Source: Martelella sp963676545 (GTDB lineage Bacteria; Pseudomonadota; Alphaproteobacteria; Rhizobiales; Rhizobiaceae). From it: a stretch of DNA of 64,000 nt. Position numbers and translations under genes: made by a program. The stretch covers positions 1,550,001 through 1,614,000 of the forward strand of contig CAXXRG010000002.1 in NCBI GenBank assembly GCA_963676545.2, given 5' to 3'. The notes beneath the pieces are model-generated. The model was given only the letters and a program-made list of their open reading frames with translations. It was not told where the DNA came from and ran no database searches. Position 1 is the first letter of the stretch, and each line of letters starts with the position of its first letter. Below are positions 36,914 through 45,935 of the stretch, piece after piece.

Positions 36914-38734
36914 TCAATAGGCAGGCGCCACGAAAGAAGCCCCAGTTTCGGCGGCGCTCACTGAATACCGAGCCTGCGCAAAGTATTCGCGTCCTGTCCC
37001 CCAGTTTTCGCGCAGCGGTCGCTTTTCCGGAGGCCTGGAACCAAACTCGCCGGGGTCAACAACAACCTCAATGGCTCCTTCCTGCGGATCGATCACGATC
37101 ATATCGCCATTTCGGATGCGCGAAATCGGGCCATCGGCAGCCGCTTCTGGCGTCACATGGATGGCGGCAGGAACTTTGCCCGAAGCGCCCGACATCCGGC
37201 CGTCGGTCACAAGCGCGACCCTGAACCCGCGGTCCTGCAGAGACCCCAACGCGGGCATCAGCTTGTGAAGTTCGGGCATGCCACAGGCTTGAGGCCCCTG
37301 GAATGGCATGACGGCAACAAAGTCGCAATCGAGGTCACCGCGGGCGTATGCATCAAGCAGTTCAGCCTGAGAAACAAAGACCCGAGCCGGCGCGGTTATA
37401 GCGCGATGTTCGGGTAGAACCGCCGAAACCTTCATCACGGCGCGGCCGACATTGCCAGAAAGCACAGAGAGCCCGCCTGTCTTCTGAAACGGCGCTGCCA
37501 CCGGCCGCAGAACGGTTTCGTCTGCGGATGCCGAGGCGGCCGGGCGCCATGCGAGTTGACCGTCATCAAGCCAGGGCTCGCTGGTATATGCGTCGAGACC
37601 CTCTCCCATGATCGTCACCGCGTCTTCATTCAATAGTCCGGCAGACAGCAGGGAGGAGATCAGATAGCCGACGCCGCCGGCTGCATGGAAATGATTGATA
37701 TCGGCCTTGCCATTCGGATAGGCCCGCACGAGAAGCGGAACAACCGCAGAGATATCCGCGAAATCATCCCAGGTCAGGATGATACCGGCGCAGCGCGCCA
37801 TCGCGACCAGATGCATGGTGTGATTCGTGGAGCCCCCGGTGGCAAGAAGCCCGACAATGCCGTTGACGAAGGCGCGCTCGTCGAGCACGCGACAGAGCGG
37901 CACAGCCTGGTTGCGCGGCGGAGCGATCGCGATCACTCTCTCGGTGGCCGCCGCTGTCAGTGCGTCGCGCAGCGGGGTATTGGGATTAACGAAACTCGAC
38001 CCCGGCAGGTGTAACCCCATAAACTCCATTAGCATTTGGTTGGAATTGGCCGTGCCGTAGAATGTGCAGGTTCCCGCCGAATGATAGGACTTGACCTCGG
38101 CGTCGAGAAGCGCCGACCGATCAACCTTTCCCTCCGCATAGAGCTGACGAATGCGTGATTTTTCCGGGTTGGACAGCCCGGTGGGCATTGGCCCTCCCGG
38201 CACGAAAACCGCCGGCAAGTGCCCAAACCCAAGTGCGCCCATCACAAGACCCGGAACGATCTTGTCGCAGACGCCGAGATAGAGTGACGCATCGAAGGCG
38301 TTGTGGCTCAAAGCAACAACCGTGGCGAGCGCGATAGCGTCACGACTGAAGAGCGATAGCTCCATTCCATCGGCGCCTTGGGTGATGCCATCACACATTG
38401 CTGGAACACCACCAGCGACCTGAGCGATCGCTCCGTTCTTTCGAGCTGCATTACGGATCAGCGCCGGGAATTGCTCAAATGGCTGGTGTGCGGAAACCAT
38501 ATCATTATAGGCTGTAACAATCGCGATGTTCGGGATATTTGCCGCAAGCAAAGCACGTTTCTCCGACGCCTCCGACGCTGCCGCGACATGAGCCAGATTG
38601 GCGCAGGCAAGCTTGCTACGATTGCGGCCAGCCTGCGCTGCCTTCTCCATGGACTTCATATAGCTCGCCCGCGACCTCATGGACCTTTCAACGATACGGT
38701 CGGTAATGCTTCGAATGGCATCGTGGGTGTTCAT
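36914..38734 (-). CDS. edd: 6-Phosphogluconate dehydratase
   Basis: Entner-Doudoroff enzyme making 2-keto-3-deoxy-6-phosphogluconate. Member of the IlvD/Edd family with the three Fe-S cysteines in contexts VPAMCDGITQG, SAGTCTFYGTANSNQ and a third in LYLGVCDK, and the C-terminal DGRMSGASGKVPAAIHV. Length 606 aa from ATG 38734, which has AGAGGAAA upstream, is that of Edd rather than IlvD (about 560). It is divergent from the kinase gene. No zwf, pgl or eda is nearby, so it may be a second, substrate-specific copy. Confidence 0.9.
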   Translation of the reverse strand: MNTHDAIRSITDRIVERSMRSRASYMKSMEKAAQAGRNRSKLACANLAHVAAASEASEKRALLAANIPNIAIVTAYNDMVSAHQPFEQFPALIRNAARKNGAIAQVAGGVPAMCDGITQGADGMELSLFSRDAIALATVVALSHNAFDASLYLGVCDKIVPGLVMGALGFGHLPAVFVPGGPMPTGLSNPEKSRIRQLYAEGKVDRSALLDAEVKSYHSAGTCTFYGTANSNQMLMEFMGLHLPGSSFVNPNTPLRDALTAAATERVIAIAPPRNQAVPLCRVLDERAFVNGIVGLLATGGSTNHTMHLVAMARCAGIILTWDDFADISAVVPLLVRAYPNGKADINHFHAAGGVGYLISSLLSAGLLNEDAVTIMGEGLDAYTSEPWLDDGQLAWRPAASASADETVLRPVAAPFQKTGGLSVLSGNVGRAVMKVSAVLPEHRAITAPARVFVSQAELLDAYARGDLDCDFVAVMPFQGPQACGMPELHKLMPALGSLQDRGFRVALVTDGRMSGASGKVPAAIHVTPEAAADGPISRIRNGDMIVIDPQEGAIEVVVDPGEFGSRPPEKRPLRENWGTGREYFAQARYSVSAAETGASFVAPAY

Positions 38735-38808
38735 CACGTTTCCTCTTTCATGGCAGAGCCGATCCAATCCGGGCTCAACAAAAACTTCTCACCTACTTGT
38801 AATTTTTG

Positions 38809-38823
38809 TTGACTACATGTCAA
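38809..38823. promoter_or_regulatory. Palindromic operator candidate between edd and the kinase operon
   Basis: TTGAC-TACAT-GTCAA, perfect 5-base arms, in the divergent promoter region. Size and layout suit a FadR-type GntR regulator such as the one at 45079-45843. Confidence 0.5.
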
Positions 38824-38964
38824 TACACACTTAGCGTTAGTCAAATTCGATAACCGGCATGACGTCGCTGGGGAGGAGATCCCAGTTCGAAATGACGAAA
38901 GAACCGGACGGAGGCCCTCCGTCGGGATGGCAGCGTTTTGCCTGATAAGAGGAAAGTGCATACC

Positions 38965-39885
38965 GTGAAGATGGCACCCAAAAAGGATCGACGCATCGTA
39001 ACGCTGGGCAACGCGTTTCTCGACACGATCGTCTACCTGCCCAGACTGCCGACGGAACCTTGCAAGTTCCGCGCGACGGATGTGCGTCGTACCGGCGGCG
39101 GCATCGCGGCAACGGCTGCCTGCGCGGTGGCAAGGCTGGGCGCCGAAGCCAACTACTGGGGCCGGCTGGGCGAAGATGAGACAGGTGACCAGATCATTAC
39201 CCGCCTGCGCCAATTCGGCGTTCGCACAGAGACTGTTCGACGTGTCGCAGGCGGAGTGAGCCCAGTCGGCACGGTACTTGTTTCGCCCGGTGGCGAACGC
39301 ATGGCCTTCGGTTTCATCGGCCGCGACCTCGGGAATGAGGCAGCATGGCTGCCGCTTGGTGAACTCGATCATGTCGACGGCGTACTGGCCGACTACAGCT
39401 GGTGGCAGGGTGCGGCCGCAATCTTCGCCGCGGCACGGGAACGAGGCGTCGTCACGGTGCTGGATGCAGATGTCGGCGACATGGACGCGGTGCGACAGCT
39501 GCTCCATCTGCCGGATCATATCGTCTTCTCCGCAGCTTGCCTTGCCGCTCTGACCGGCTGCAAGAGCATAGAGAATGCCCTAGCCGTTGCCGCAACGATG
39601 TGTCGCGGCGTGGTTTCCGTGACGGACGGCAGCCGCGGTTTCTTCTGGCTCGACAATGGCATGGTCAGAAACCTCCCGGCCTTTACGGTCGAGGCGATCG
39701 ACACCAATGGCGCCGGAGACATATTTCACGGCGCGTTCACCCTTGGCCTTGCTGAAGGTCTATCGATCAAGGAAGCGGCGCGTCTTGCCAGCGCGACAGC
39801 AGCGCTCAAATGTGCGCGTGGAAGCGGCTGGGAAAGTATTCCTGATCGCGCCGCCGTCAATCAATTGCTCGGGGAGAATGCGTGA
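38965..39885 (+). CDS. PfkB-family sugar kinase (YihV-like)
   Basis: Ribokinase-fold kinase of 306 aa. GGGIAATAACAVARLGA is the substrate-side glycine motif and DTNGAGDIFHGAF the ATP-side motif with catalytic Asp. From memory, the spacing and strings such as DETGD, ADYSWWQGA, VTVLDADVGD and AALKCARGSG are close to E. coli YihV (6-deoxy-6-sulfofructose kinase). The start could be GTG 38965 (AGAGGAAA 9 bases upstream) or ATG 38971. It heads an operon with an aldolase and a transporter. The substrate is probably a ketose or derivative; sulfosugar use is not proven because no sulfoquinovosidase, isomerase or SLA reductase is present here. Confidence 0.85.
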   Translation: MKMAPKKDRRIVTLGNAFLDTIVYLPRLPTEPCKFRATDVRRTGGGIAATAACAVARLGAEANYWGRLGEDETGDQIITRLRQFGVRTETVRRVAGGVSPVGTVLVSPGGERMAFGFIGRDLGNEAAWLPLGELDHVDGVLADYSWWQGAAAIFAAARERGVVTVLDADVGDMDAVRQLLHLPDHIVFSAACLAALTGCKSIENALAVAATMCRGVVSVTDGSRGFFWLDNGMVRNLPAFTVEAIDTNGAGDIFHGAFTLGLAEGLSIKEAARLASATAALKCARGSGWESIPDRAAVNQLLGENA

Positions 39886-40940
39886 TGGCAATATCACCCG
39901 GAAAATACTGGGGGCTGCGCCGGCTCGCCGGCAACGATGGCCGTTTTCGCATCCTTGCCATGGATCAGACGGGCCCGATCGTCAATCCGATCAAGGCTAT
40001 CCGCAAGCTGGAACAGGCGCCATTTGAAGATGTGGCAGCCGTCAAGCGCATGCTCGCGCGTCACCTTGCGCCCCATGCATCTGCAGTGTTGATCGATCCT
40101 CCCCTGGGCTATGCCGCCAGCATACGCGACATCCCGGCCGAAAAGGGACTCCTGATCGCCAATGAATGGGCCACCTGGGAGGTGACCGATACCGGCCGCA
40201 AGTCATCGAGCATTCCCGGATGGGACCCGGCTCTCATCCGCCGGATCGGCGGGGACGCGGTCAAGGTCAACCTCTGGTACCGGGCTGATGTTTCGGCCGA
40301 TGTGAGGGCTCATCAGCTTGCCTATCTCGACGCGATGAAAACCGCCTCCCGTCTCAACGACATACCCTTTGTGCTTGAGTTCCTTGTCTATCCCTTGCCC
40401 GGCGAAAGCGCCGCCGCCTTTGCGCGAAGGCGCGTTGAACTGGTTTCAGGCTCATTCACGGACGAGGAGGTCATGAATCCGGACGGCGTCGATCTCTACA
40501 AGCTCGAACCGCCGATCCCCACCTTCGACGTGCCGGATCCCGATGGTCCTCATGCCCTTGCCGCGCAGGCCGCCTTTGACCGCATGGCGCGTCATGTCCA
40601 TCGCCCCTGGGTGCTTCTCAGCGGAGGAGCAAGCCCGGAGGATTTCCTGCGGTTGCTTACCTTTGCCTATCGCGCCGGCGCCAGCGGTTATCTTGCCGGA
40701 CGCGCGATCTGGGCCGGGGCCTTCAGCCGCTTCCCCGATCTCGCCGCCATGGAACGCTCGATGCGGGAGGAGGCGCCGCAATTTATGGAGCGGTTCAACC
40801 GCCTGACGGAACGACAAGCGACGCCCTGGACGGACCATGCGCAGTGGCAGGGGCGGGTCGACATGGAGCCTGACGGCGAAGCGTTCGCCATGCTCTATCC
40901 GGCCTCTGCGGGGCACTATCAAACGGGGCGAAGCCTGTGA
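39885..40940 (+). CDS. LacD/YihT-like class I aldolase
   Basis: Protein of 351 aa of the DeoC/LacD TIM-barrel aldolase family. It shows RILAMDQTGPI at the first strand, VKVNLWYRAD with a lysine suited to Schiff-base formation, and WVLLSGGASPEDFLRLL plus GASGYLAGRAIW phosphate-binding loops. Its start overlaps the kinase stop (TGATG). Kinase followed by LacD-like aldolase matches tagatose and sulfofructose pathways: phosphoketose is cleaved to DHAP plus a three-carbon aldehyde. The substrate is inferred only by analogy. Confidence 0.85.
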   Translation: MAISPGKYWGLRRLAGNDGRFRILAMDQTGPIVNPIKAIRKLEQAPFEDVAAVKRMLARHLAPHASAVLIDPPLGYAASIRDIPAEKGLLIANEWATWEVTDTGRKSSSIPGWDPALIRRIGGDAVKVNLWYRADVSADVRAHQLAYLDAMKTASRLNDIPFVLEFLVYPLPGESAAAFARRRVELVSGSFTDEEVMNPDGVDLYKLEPPIPTFDVPDPDGPHALAAQAAFDRMARHVHRPWVLLSGGASPEDFLRLLTFAYRAGASGYLAGRAIWAGAFSRFPDLAAMERSMREEAPQFMERFNRLTERQATPWTDHAQWQGRVDMEPDGEAFAMLYPASAGHYQTGRSL

Positions 40941-41608
40941 CCTATCTTGATTTCAGCGGCGTGTTGTCGAGAACTGATCTTTTGATCAGGGGCGCGGAGC
41001 TGACGATCGCGATCTCGCTGACGGCGATGATTTTCGCGCTTGTCATCGGCCTTTGCTGCGCAAGCATGCTGCTCAGTCCCTTAAAGCCGTTGCGCTTCAT
41101 CGTGCTTGGCTATGTCGAGGTCATCCGCAACACGCCCTTCATCGTGCAGGTTTTCCTGGTCTATTTCGGTCTGCCTTCGCTCGGCATCCGGTTAACGCCG
41201 CTGACGGCCGCGATCCTTGCCATGTCGATCTATGGCGGCGCCTATACCAGCGAGATTATCCGTTCCGGCATCCAGAGCATCGCCAAGGGCCAGATAGAGG
41301 CTGGGCGTTCCCTCGGCATGTCGCCGTTGCAGATTTTCCGCTACATCGTTCTGAAGCCCGCGTTTTCGGCGATTTTTCCGTCGCTTGCCTCCCAGTTCGT
41401 TCTCTTGCTCCTGTCATCGAGCGTGGTCTCGGCGATCTCGGTGCCGGAACTGACCGGCGTCGGAAATGACATCCAGGGCATAACGCTGCGGAACATGGAA
41501 ATCTACCTGGTGATCGCCGTCATCTATGTCGGGATTGTCGCAGTCCTCAAGCTTGGATGCCTGGCATTCGAACGCATCGTGTTTCGATTCAAGTATCTGG
41601 GGCGCTAA
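40937..41608 (+). CDS. Polar amino-acid-type ABC transporter permease 1
   Basis: Membrane subunit of 223 aa (HisM/GltK family, five hydrophobic segments). The EAA loop is in AGRSLGMSPLQIFRYIVLKPA. The N-terminus has ELTIAISLTAMIFALVIG and YVEVIRNTPFIVQVF. Start GTG overlaps the aldolase stop (GTGA), so it is translationally coupled. Confidence 0.92.
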   Translation: MTYLDFSGVLSRTDLLIRGAELTIAISLTAMIFALVIGLCCASMLLSPLKPLRFIVLGYVEVIRNTPFIVQVFLVYFGLPSLGIRLTPLTAAILAMSIYGGAYTSEIIRSGIQSIAKGQIEAGRSLGMSPLQIFRYIVLKPAFSAIFPSLASQFVLLLLSSSVVSAISVPELTGVGNDIQGITLRNMEIYLVIAVIYVGIVAVLKLGCLAFERIVFRFKYLGR

Positions 41609-41614
41609 GGCAAA

Positions 41615-42262
41615 ATGTTTCAGCAATTCAGCCTTCACCATGTTCAGTTTATGCTCGTCGGATTGAGCTGGACCATTCTGCTCGCGGCGGTCGGGCTGAT
41701 CGGCGGTTCGCTCGCGGGAGCGGTCCTGACCTTGATGCGGATATCCAGGTACCGGCTGGCGAGCGCCTTCGCGCGGGCCTACATATTCGTCATCCAGGGA
41801 ACGCCGCTTCTTGTCCTGCTCTTCATCGCCTATTTCGGAGCTACCTATATCGGCTTCGACGTGCGCCCGATCGTGGCCATTTCCGTTGCCTTCTCGTTCT
41901 ATGCGGCGGCCTTTCTTGGCGAGATCTGGCGCGGCGCCATCCAGTCGGTCCCCGTTGGCCAGAGCGAGGGCGCTCACGCTCTGGGGCTCAGCGGCCCAGA
42001 CACCATGGTTCATATCATCGCCCCGCAGGCCATCCGGATTGCGACGCCGGCGACCGTCGGCTTCTTCGTGCAGCTGATCAAGAATACCTCGCTGGCTTCG
42101 GTCGTCGGCATTATCGAGCTCACGCGCACGGCTCAGATCGTCAGCAACGCAACCTTCAAGCCGCTCGAGGTCTATCTCACGGCGGCCGCTTTCTATTTCC
42201 TGATCTGCTTTCCCATCACGCTTGTCAGCCGCCACCTTGAACGGCGCCTGGCGCAATCATGA
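41615..42262 (+). CDS. Polar amino-acid-type ABC transporter permease 2
   Basis: Membrane subunit of 215 aa of the same HisQ/GlnP family. EAA loop in GAHALGLSGPDTMVHIIAPQA, and YIFVIQGTPLLVLLF after the second segment. It follows permease 1 by 6 bases and completes the heterodimeric channel. Confidence 0.92.
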   Translation: MFQQFSLHHVQFMLVGLSWTILLAAVGLIGGSLAGAVLTLMRISRYRLASAFARAYIFVIQGTPLLVLLFIAYFGATYIGFDVRPIVAISVAFSFYAAAFLGEIWRGAIQSVPVGQSEGAHALGLSGPDTMVHIIAPQAIRIATPATVGFFVQLIKNTSLASVVGIIELTRTAQIVSNATFKPLEVYLTAAAFYFLICFPITLVSRHLERRLAQS

Positions 42263-42283
42263 TCGTCAAAGGAGGAGTAAAAG

Positions 42284-43078
42284 ATGATCAAATTCGTAAA
42301 GGCCATTGCGGCCACAACAATAGCGCTGGCTGCACTGACAACCGCCAGTCTTGCCCAGTCCACCACCAACACGCTCGACAAGATTATCCAGAGCGGCAAG
42401 CTGGTGGTCGGCATTTCGCTTTCGACGCCGCCTTACGGCATGACGGATTCGCAAATGCAGCCTGCCGGTTTCGACGTTGCCGTCGCCAAGCTTCTCGCCA
42501 GGGATCTCGGCGTCGAGCTTGAAATCGTCGATCAGGTTTCCCAGGCGCGCATTCCGAATTTGACCAGCGGCAAGGTGGACATTCTCGTCTCCTCTTTCGG
42601 CGTCACGGCCGAGCGCGCCAAGACGGTGATGTACACGAATTCAATCTATGTCGACGAGCAGATGGTGCTGGCGCCGGCATCCTCGGATATCGCCAGCCTC
42701 GAAGATCTCGTCGGCAAGCGCGTCGGCGTGACCCGCTCGACGACCAACGACACGCTGATCACCGAAAAGGCGCTCGAGGGCACCAATATCCAGCGTTTCG
42801 AGGATGACGCCGCAACAAATCAGGCGCTGTTTACCGGCCAAGTCGACGCCATCGTCTCGGGCGTCGCCGCCGCCAATGCGATCAGCCAACAGACGGACAA
42901 GTTTGCCCGCAAATTCGCGGTGCGACAGTCCCCGATGGGCATTGGCGTGCGTCGCGGCGATTTCGATCTTCGCCAGTGGCTGAACACCGACATCATGCTG
43001 CTTTGGAACGCCGGCGAGCTACAGGCCGCGCAGAAGGAATGGCTTGGCCTCGTAAACGAGAAGCTGCCGGTCTTCTGA
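42284..43078 (+). CDS. Family 3 periplasmic solute-binding protein
   Basis: Secreted binding protein of 264 aa. Signal peptide MIKFVKAIAATTIALAALTT with cleavage near SLAQS. SBP_bac_3 features: GKLVVGISLSTPPYGM, GFDVAVAKLLARDLG, LTSGKVDILVSSFGVTAERA and LVGKRVGVTRSTTND. AAAGGAGG precedes the ATG. These proteins bind amino acids, opines or Amadori compounds, not plain sugars, so a substrate with an amino-acid moiety is plausible for the whole cluster. Confidence 0.92.
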   Translation: MIKFVKAIAATTIALAALTTASLAQSTTNTLDKIIQSGKLVVGISLSTPPYGMTDSQMQPAGFDVAVAKLLARDLGVELEIVDQVSQARIPNLTSGKVDILVSSFGVTAERAKTVMYTNSIYVDEQMVLAPASSDIASLEDLVGKRVGVTRSTTNDTLITEKALEGTNIQRFEDDAATNQALFTGQVDAIVSGVAAANAISQQTDKFARKFAVRQSPMGIGVRRGDFDLRQWLNTDIMLLWNAGELQAAQKEWLGLVNEKLPVF

Positions 43079-43088
43079 TTGACGCATA

Positions 43089-43113
43089 AGGTTCCGCGCC
43101 TGGCGCGGAACCT
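43089..43113 (+). promoter_or_regulatory. Intercistronic hairpin after the binding-protein gene
   Basis: AGGTTCCGCG (43089-43098) pairs with CGCGGAACCT (43104-43113), 10 base pairs, 5-base loop. No T run; likely mRNA stabiliser or partial terminator. Confidence 0.55.
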
Positions 43114-43147
43114 CCAACCATGAACGCATTTCCCCGAAAGGTTTGTC

Positions 43148-44173
43148 ATGACCCGAATGACACTTCGCCAGCTTCTCGATCACGCTGCCGAGCATGACTA
43201 TGGCGTCCCCGCATTCAGCGTAACGACGATGGAACAGATGATTGCCGTCATGGATGCCGCACGCAGCGTCGATGCTCCAGTGATCCTGCAGGTCGGAACG
43301 AAAGCCCGCGCCTATGCCGGAGACATCATGATCGAGAGTCTGTTTACGGCGATCGAAAAAATGTATCCGGACGTGCCGATGGTCGTGCACCAGGATCACG
43401 GAAACTCGCAGGCCACCTGCGCGACGGCCCTGCAGCATAATTTCACTTCGGTGATGATGGACGGTTCGCTCGGCATCGATGGCAAGACGCCTTCAGACTA
43501 CGAGTACAACGTCTCGGTGACCGCGCAGGTCAGCGCCCTGGCGCATTGGATGGGTGCATCCGTCGAGGGCGAGATCGGTGTACTTGGAAAGCTCAAAGAC
43601 CGCTCCGACAGCCGGCTCCTGACCGATCCCGATCAGGCCGTTGCTTTTGCCAGAGCCACTGGCGTCGATGCATTGGCGATCGCCATGGGCACCTCGCACG
43701 GCGCCTACAAGTTCGACCGCAAACCGGACGGCGAAGTTTTGGCAATGGACCTGCTAGAAGAAATCCACCGCCGCCTGCCGGACACGCATCTCGTCATGCA
43801 TGGTTCGTCCTCTGTTCCGCAGGAGCTTCAGGACATCATGAACAATTACGGCGCGGACATTCCCCAGACGTGGGGTGTTCCGATCGAGGAAATCCAGCGC
43901 GGAATTCGGCATGGCGTGCGCAAGGTCAACATCGACACCGACAATCGCATGGCACTGGTCGGCCAGATCCGCCGCGTCCTTCAGGAAGACCGACGGGAGT
44001 TCGACATCCGCAATCTCGTCAAACCGGGCATGGAGGCGATCACCAAGCTCAGCCGCCAGAGACTGGAAGATTTCGGCACGGCAGGCAAGGGTTCGAAGAT
44101 CAAGGTCATTTCGATGGCCGATATGGCAAAGCGCTACCAGTCTGGCGAACTGGCGCCCAAGGTAAGGTCCTGA
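43148..44173 (+). CDS. Class II fructose-bisphosphate aldolase family protein
   Basis: Zinc-dependent aldolase of 341 aa. Zinc ligands: VVHQDHGNS (first His), AIAMGTSHGAYKF, and LVMHGSSSVPQ; KVNIDTDNRMA binds the ketose phosphate. Similar to the Fba/CbbA type, yet it lies between a transporter binding protein and its ATPase and not with Calvin-cycle genes. Probably it cleaves a ketose phosphate from the same pathway as the LacD-like enzyme. Confidence 0.88.
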   Translation: MTRMTLRQLLDHAAEHDYGVPAFSVTTMEQMIAVMDAARSVDAPVILQVGTKARAYAGDIMIESLFTAIEKMYPDVPMVVHQDHGNSQATCATALQHNFTSVMMDGSLGIDGKTPSDYEYNVSVTAQVSALAHWMGASVEGEIGVLGKLKDRSDSRLLTDPDQAVAFARATGVDALAIAMGTSHGAYKFDRKPDGEVLAMDLLEEIHRRLPDTHLVMHGSSSVPQELQDIMNNYGADIPQTWGVPIEEIQRGIRHGVRKVNIDTDNRMALVGQIRRVLQEDRREFDIRNLVKPGMEAITKLSRQRLEDFGTAGKGSKIKVISMADMAKRYQSGELAPKVRS

Positions 44174-44197
44174 AGCTGGATCATGGAGGAGTTGTCG

Positions 44198-44953
44198 ATG
44201 AAGAGCACGGCCAACACTGCGGACGCCATCGTCGAGGCGCGGAAACTGAACAAGTATTTTGGTGCCTTCCACGCGCTCAAGGATATTGATCTTTCCGTAT
44301 CACGGGGAGAAACCATCGTTATCTGCGGCCCCTCCGGTTCCGGGAAATCGACGCTGATACGCTGTCTCAATGCGCTTGAGCCGTATCAGGAGGGCAATCT
44401 GGCTGTTGCCGGCACGACACTCGACGGCACGCGGAAATCCACCGATCGTGTTCGAAGACGCACAGGGATGGTGTTCCAGAACTTCAACCTTTTTCCGCAT
44501 ATGTCGGTTTTGCAGAACTGCATGATCGCACCCATGAAGGTGAAGGGTCTGCCGCGCGAAGACGCGCGCAAGATCGCGATGAAATTTCTGGAACGCGTTC
44601 GCATTCCCGAACAGGCGGAGAAATACCCTGCGCAGCTTTCGGGCGGCCAGCAACAGCGCGTTGCGATCGCAAGGGCTCTGTCAATGAACCCCGAGGTCAT
44701 GCTTTTCGATGAGCCGACTTCCGCGCTCGACCCCGAGATGGTGCGTGAGGTTCTCGACACCATGGTCGGTCTCGCCAAGGAAGGCAGCACCATGATCTGC
44801 GTGACCCATGAAATGAGTTTCGCCCGCGAGGTCGCCGACCGCGTCATCTTCATGGATTGCGGCTCCGTGGTCGAGGTCGCACGGCCGGATGCCTTCTTCC
44901 GCACTCCGCAAACGGAACGGGCCAGAAATTTTCTGTCGCAGATCCTGCATTGA
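44198..44953 (+). CDS. Polar amino-acid-type ABC transporter ATP-binding protein
   Basis: ATPase of 251 aa (HisP/GlnQ family). Walker A GPSGSGKST, signature LSGGQQQRVAIARAL, Walker B VMLFDEPTSALDP, switch His in CVTHEM. ATG 44198 follows GGAGG by 8 bases; an earlier in-frame ATG at 44183 lacks a site. Completes the importer. Confidence 0.93.
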   Translation: MKSTANTADAIVEARKLNKYFGAFHALKDIDLSVSRGETIVICGPSGSGKSTLIRCLNALEPYQEGNLAVAGTTLDGTRKSTDRVRRRTGMVFQNFNLFPHMSVLQNCMIAPMKVKGLPREDARKIAMKFLERVRIPEQAEKYPAQLSGGQQQRVAIARALSMNPEVMLFDEPTSALDPEMVREVLDTMVGLAKEGSTMICVTHEMSFAREVADRVIFMDCGSVVEVARPDAFFRTPQTERARNFLSQILH

Positions 44954-44962
44954 GAACGCTCC

Positions 44963-44992
44963 CCTCACCGCCGTTCACGAGCTGCGGTGAGG
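44963..44992 (+). terminator. Hairpin at end of kinase-aldolase-transporter operon
   Basis: CCTCACCGC (44963-44971) pairs with GCGGTGAGG (44984-44992) over a 12-base loop. Only a weak pyrimidine stretch follows (ACTATTCCCTTT). Confidence 0.5.
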
Positions 44993-45078
44993 ACTATTCC
45001 CTTTGAGGAAAGCGATCTTCTGTCCGTTGCGGAGTGGTTTTGCAGGCGTTTTCTAAACTCATCGCTTTAGGAGAAACT

Positions 45079-45843
45079 CTAGTGTCCTTCCAAGCCGATA
45101 TCCGTGCCTGATGTGTCCACGCGGACCTTTTCCAGATGCTGAGCATCTAGGACAGCGGCACGAGCCTGCAGCAGATGATATCTCATATAACCGCTGGCGG
45201 CCTCGCCATCCTCCGCCGCAATGGCTTTCAAGATGCTGGCATGCTCTTCGATGATGCGCATCCGACGCGTCGGAGGACGACCGCGCGCCAGCTCGAGGCC
45301 GATATTCATCGCACCCTTCACAGGAAAGCGCAGAGTTGCCAGGATGTCGACAAAGTACTTATTTCCGCTGGCGTCGGCGATTGCAGTGTGGAAAGCAGAG
45401 TCCTGTTCCAGACCAAGTTCTCCTGCCGCAATGGCCCGCTTCAGCTCTTCCAGAGTGTCGGTGATGCGATCGATATCCGAATGCGTGCGCCGCTGAGCTG
45501 CAAGCCTCGCAACCTCAACCTCAAGGACGATACGTGGCTCGAACGAGCGGATGTAGTTGGAGAGTTGCGATGCGTCCGCCAGTTCAGTCAGCCGAGTCGA
45601 GGGCCGTGTCGACACGAAGGTACCGATTCCGCGTTTTGGATGGACCAAGCCATCTGTCGTAAGCCTTAACAACGCTTCGCGCACGACAGGCCGCGATACA
45701 CCGAAAGCATGCGACAGTTGGGCCTCCGAAGGTAGTTTGTCACCTGCCGAAAACTCCCCCGTGGTGATCTGCGAGAGAATTTGCGTATAGACCGAGTCGG
45801 CAAGACGGTTCTTTTGTGTCGGAGTAATCTTAAGTTGCGCCAT
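45079..45843 (-). CDS. GntR-family regulator, FadR subfamily
   Basis: DNA-binding protein of 254 aa. The winged helix (residues about 12-75) has KLPSEAQLSHAFGVSRPVVREALLRLTTDGLV, and the all-helical FCD domain follows with RIVLEVEVARLAAQR and the metal-ligand region around DSAFHTAIADASGN. ATG 45843 is preferred; ATG 45858 is in frame. Convergent with the transporter operon and probably its regulator, with the TTGAC palindrome at 38809 as a target. Confidence 0.88.
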   Translation of the reverse strand: MAQLKITPTQKNRLADSVYTQILSQITTGEFSAGDKLPSEAQLSHAFGVSRPVVREALLRLTTDGLVHPKRGIGTFVSTRPSTRLTELADASQLSNYIRSFEPRIVLEVEVARLAAQRRTHSDIDRITDTLEELKRAIAAGELGLEQDSAFHTAIADASGNKYFVDILATLRFPVKGAMNIGLELARGRPPTRRMRIIEEHASILKAIAAEDGEAASGYMRYHLLQARAAVLDAQHLEKVRVDTSGTDIGLEGH

Positions 45844-45935
45844 AACGTAGCCTACCATCGTAGCAAACGACCAACAATATGATTAGGTTAGTCTGCTCAA
45901 TCTAGCCTCAAAGCGGCGCCATTCAAACCTACGAG

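Noticed and set aside
38965..40940. Assigning the kinase-aldolase pair to sulfoquinovose (sulfo-EMP) breakdown
   Set aside because: No sulfoquinovosidase, SQ isomerase, SLA reductase or sulfosugar transporter in the window; similarity to YihV is from memory only.
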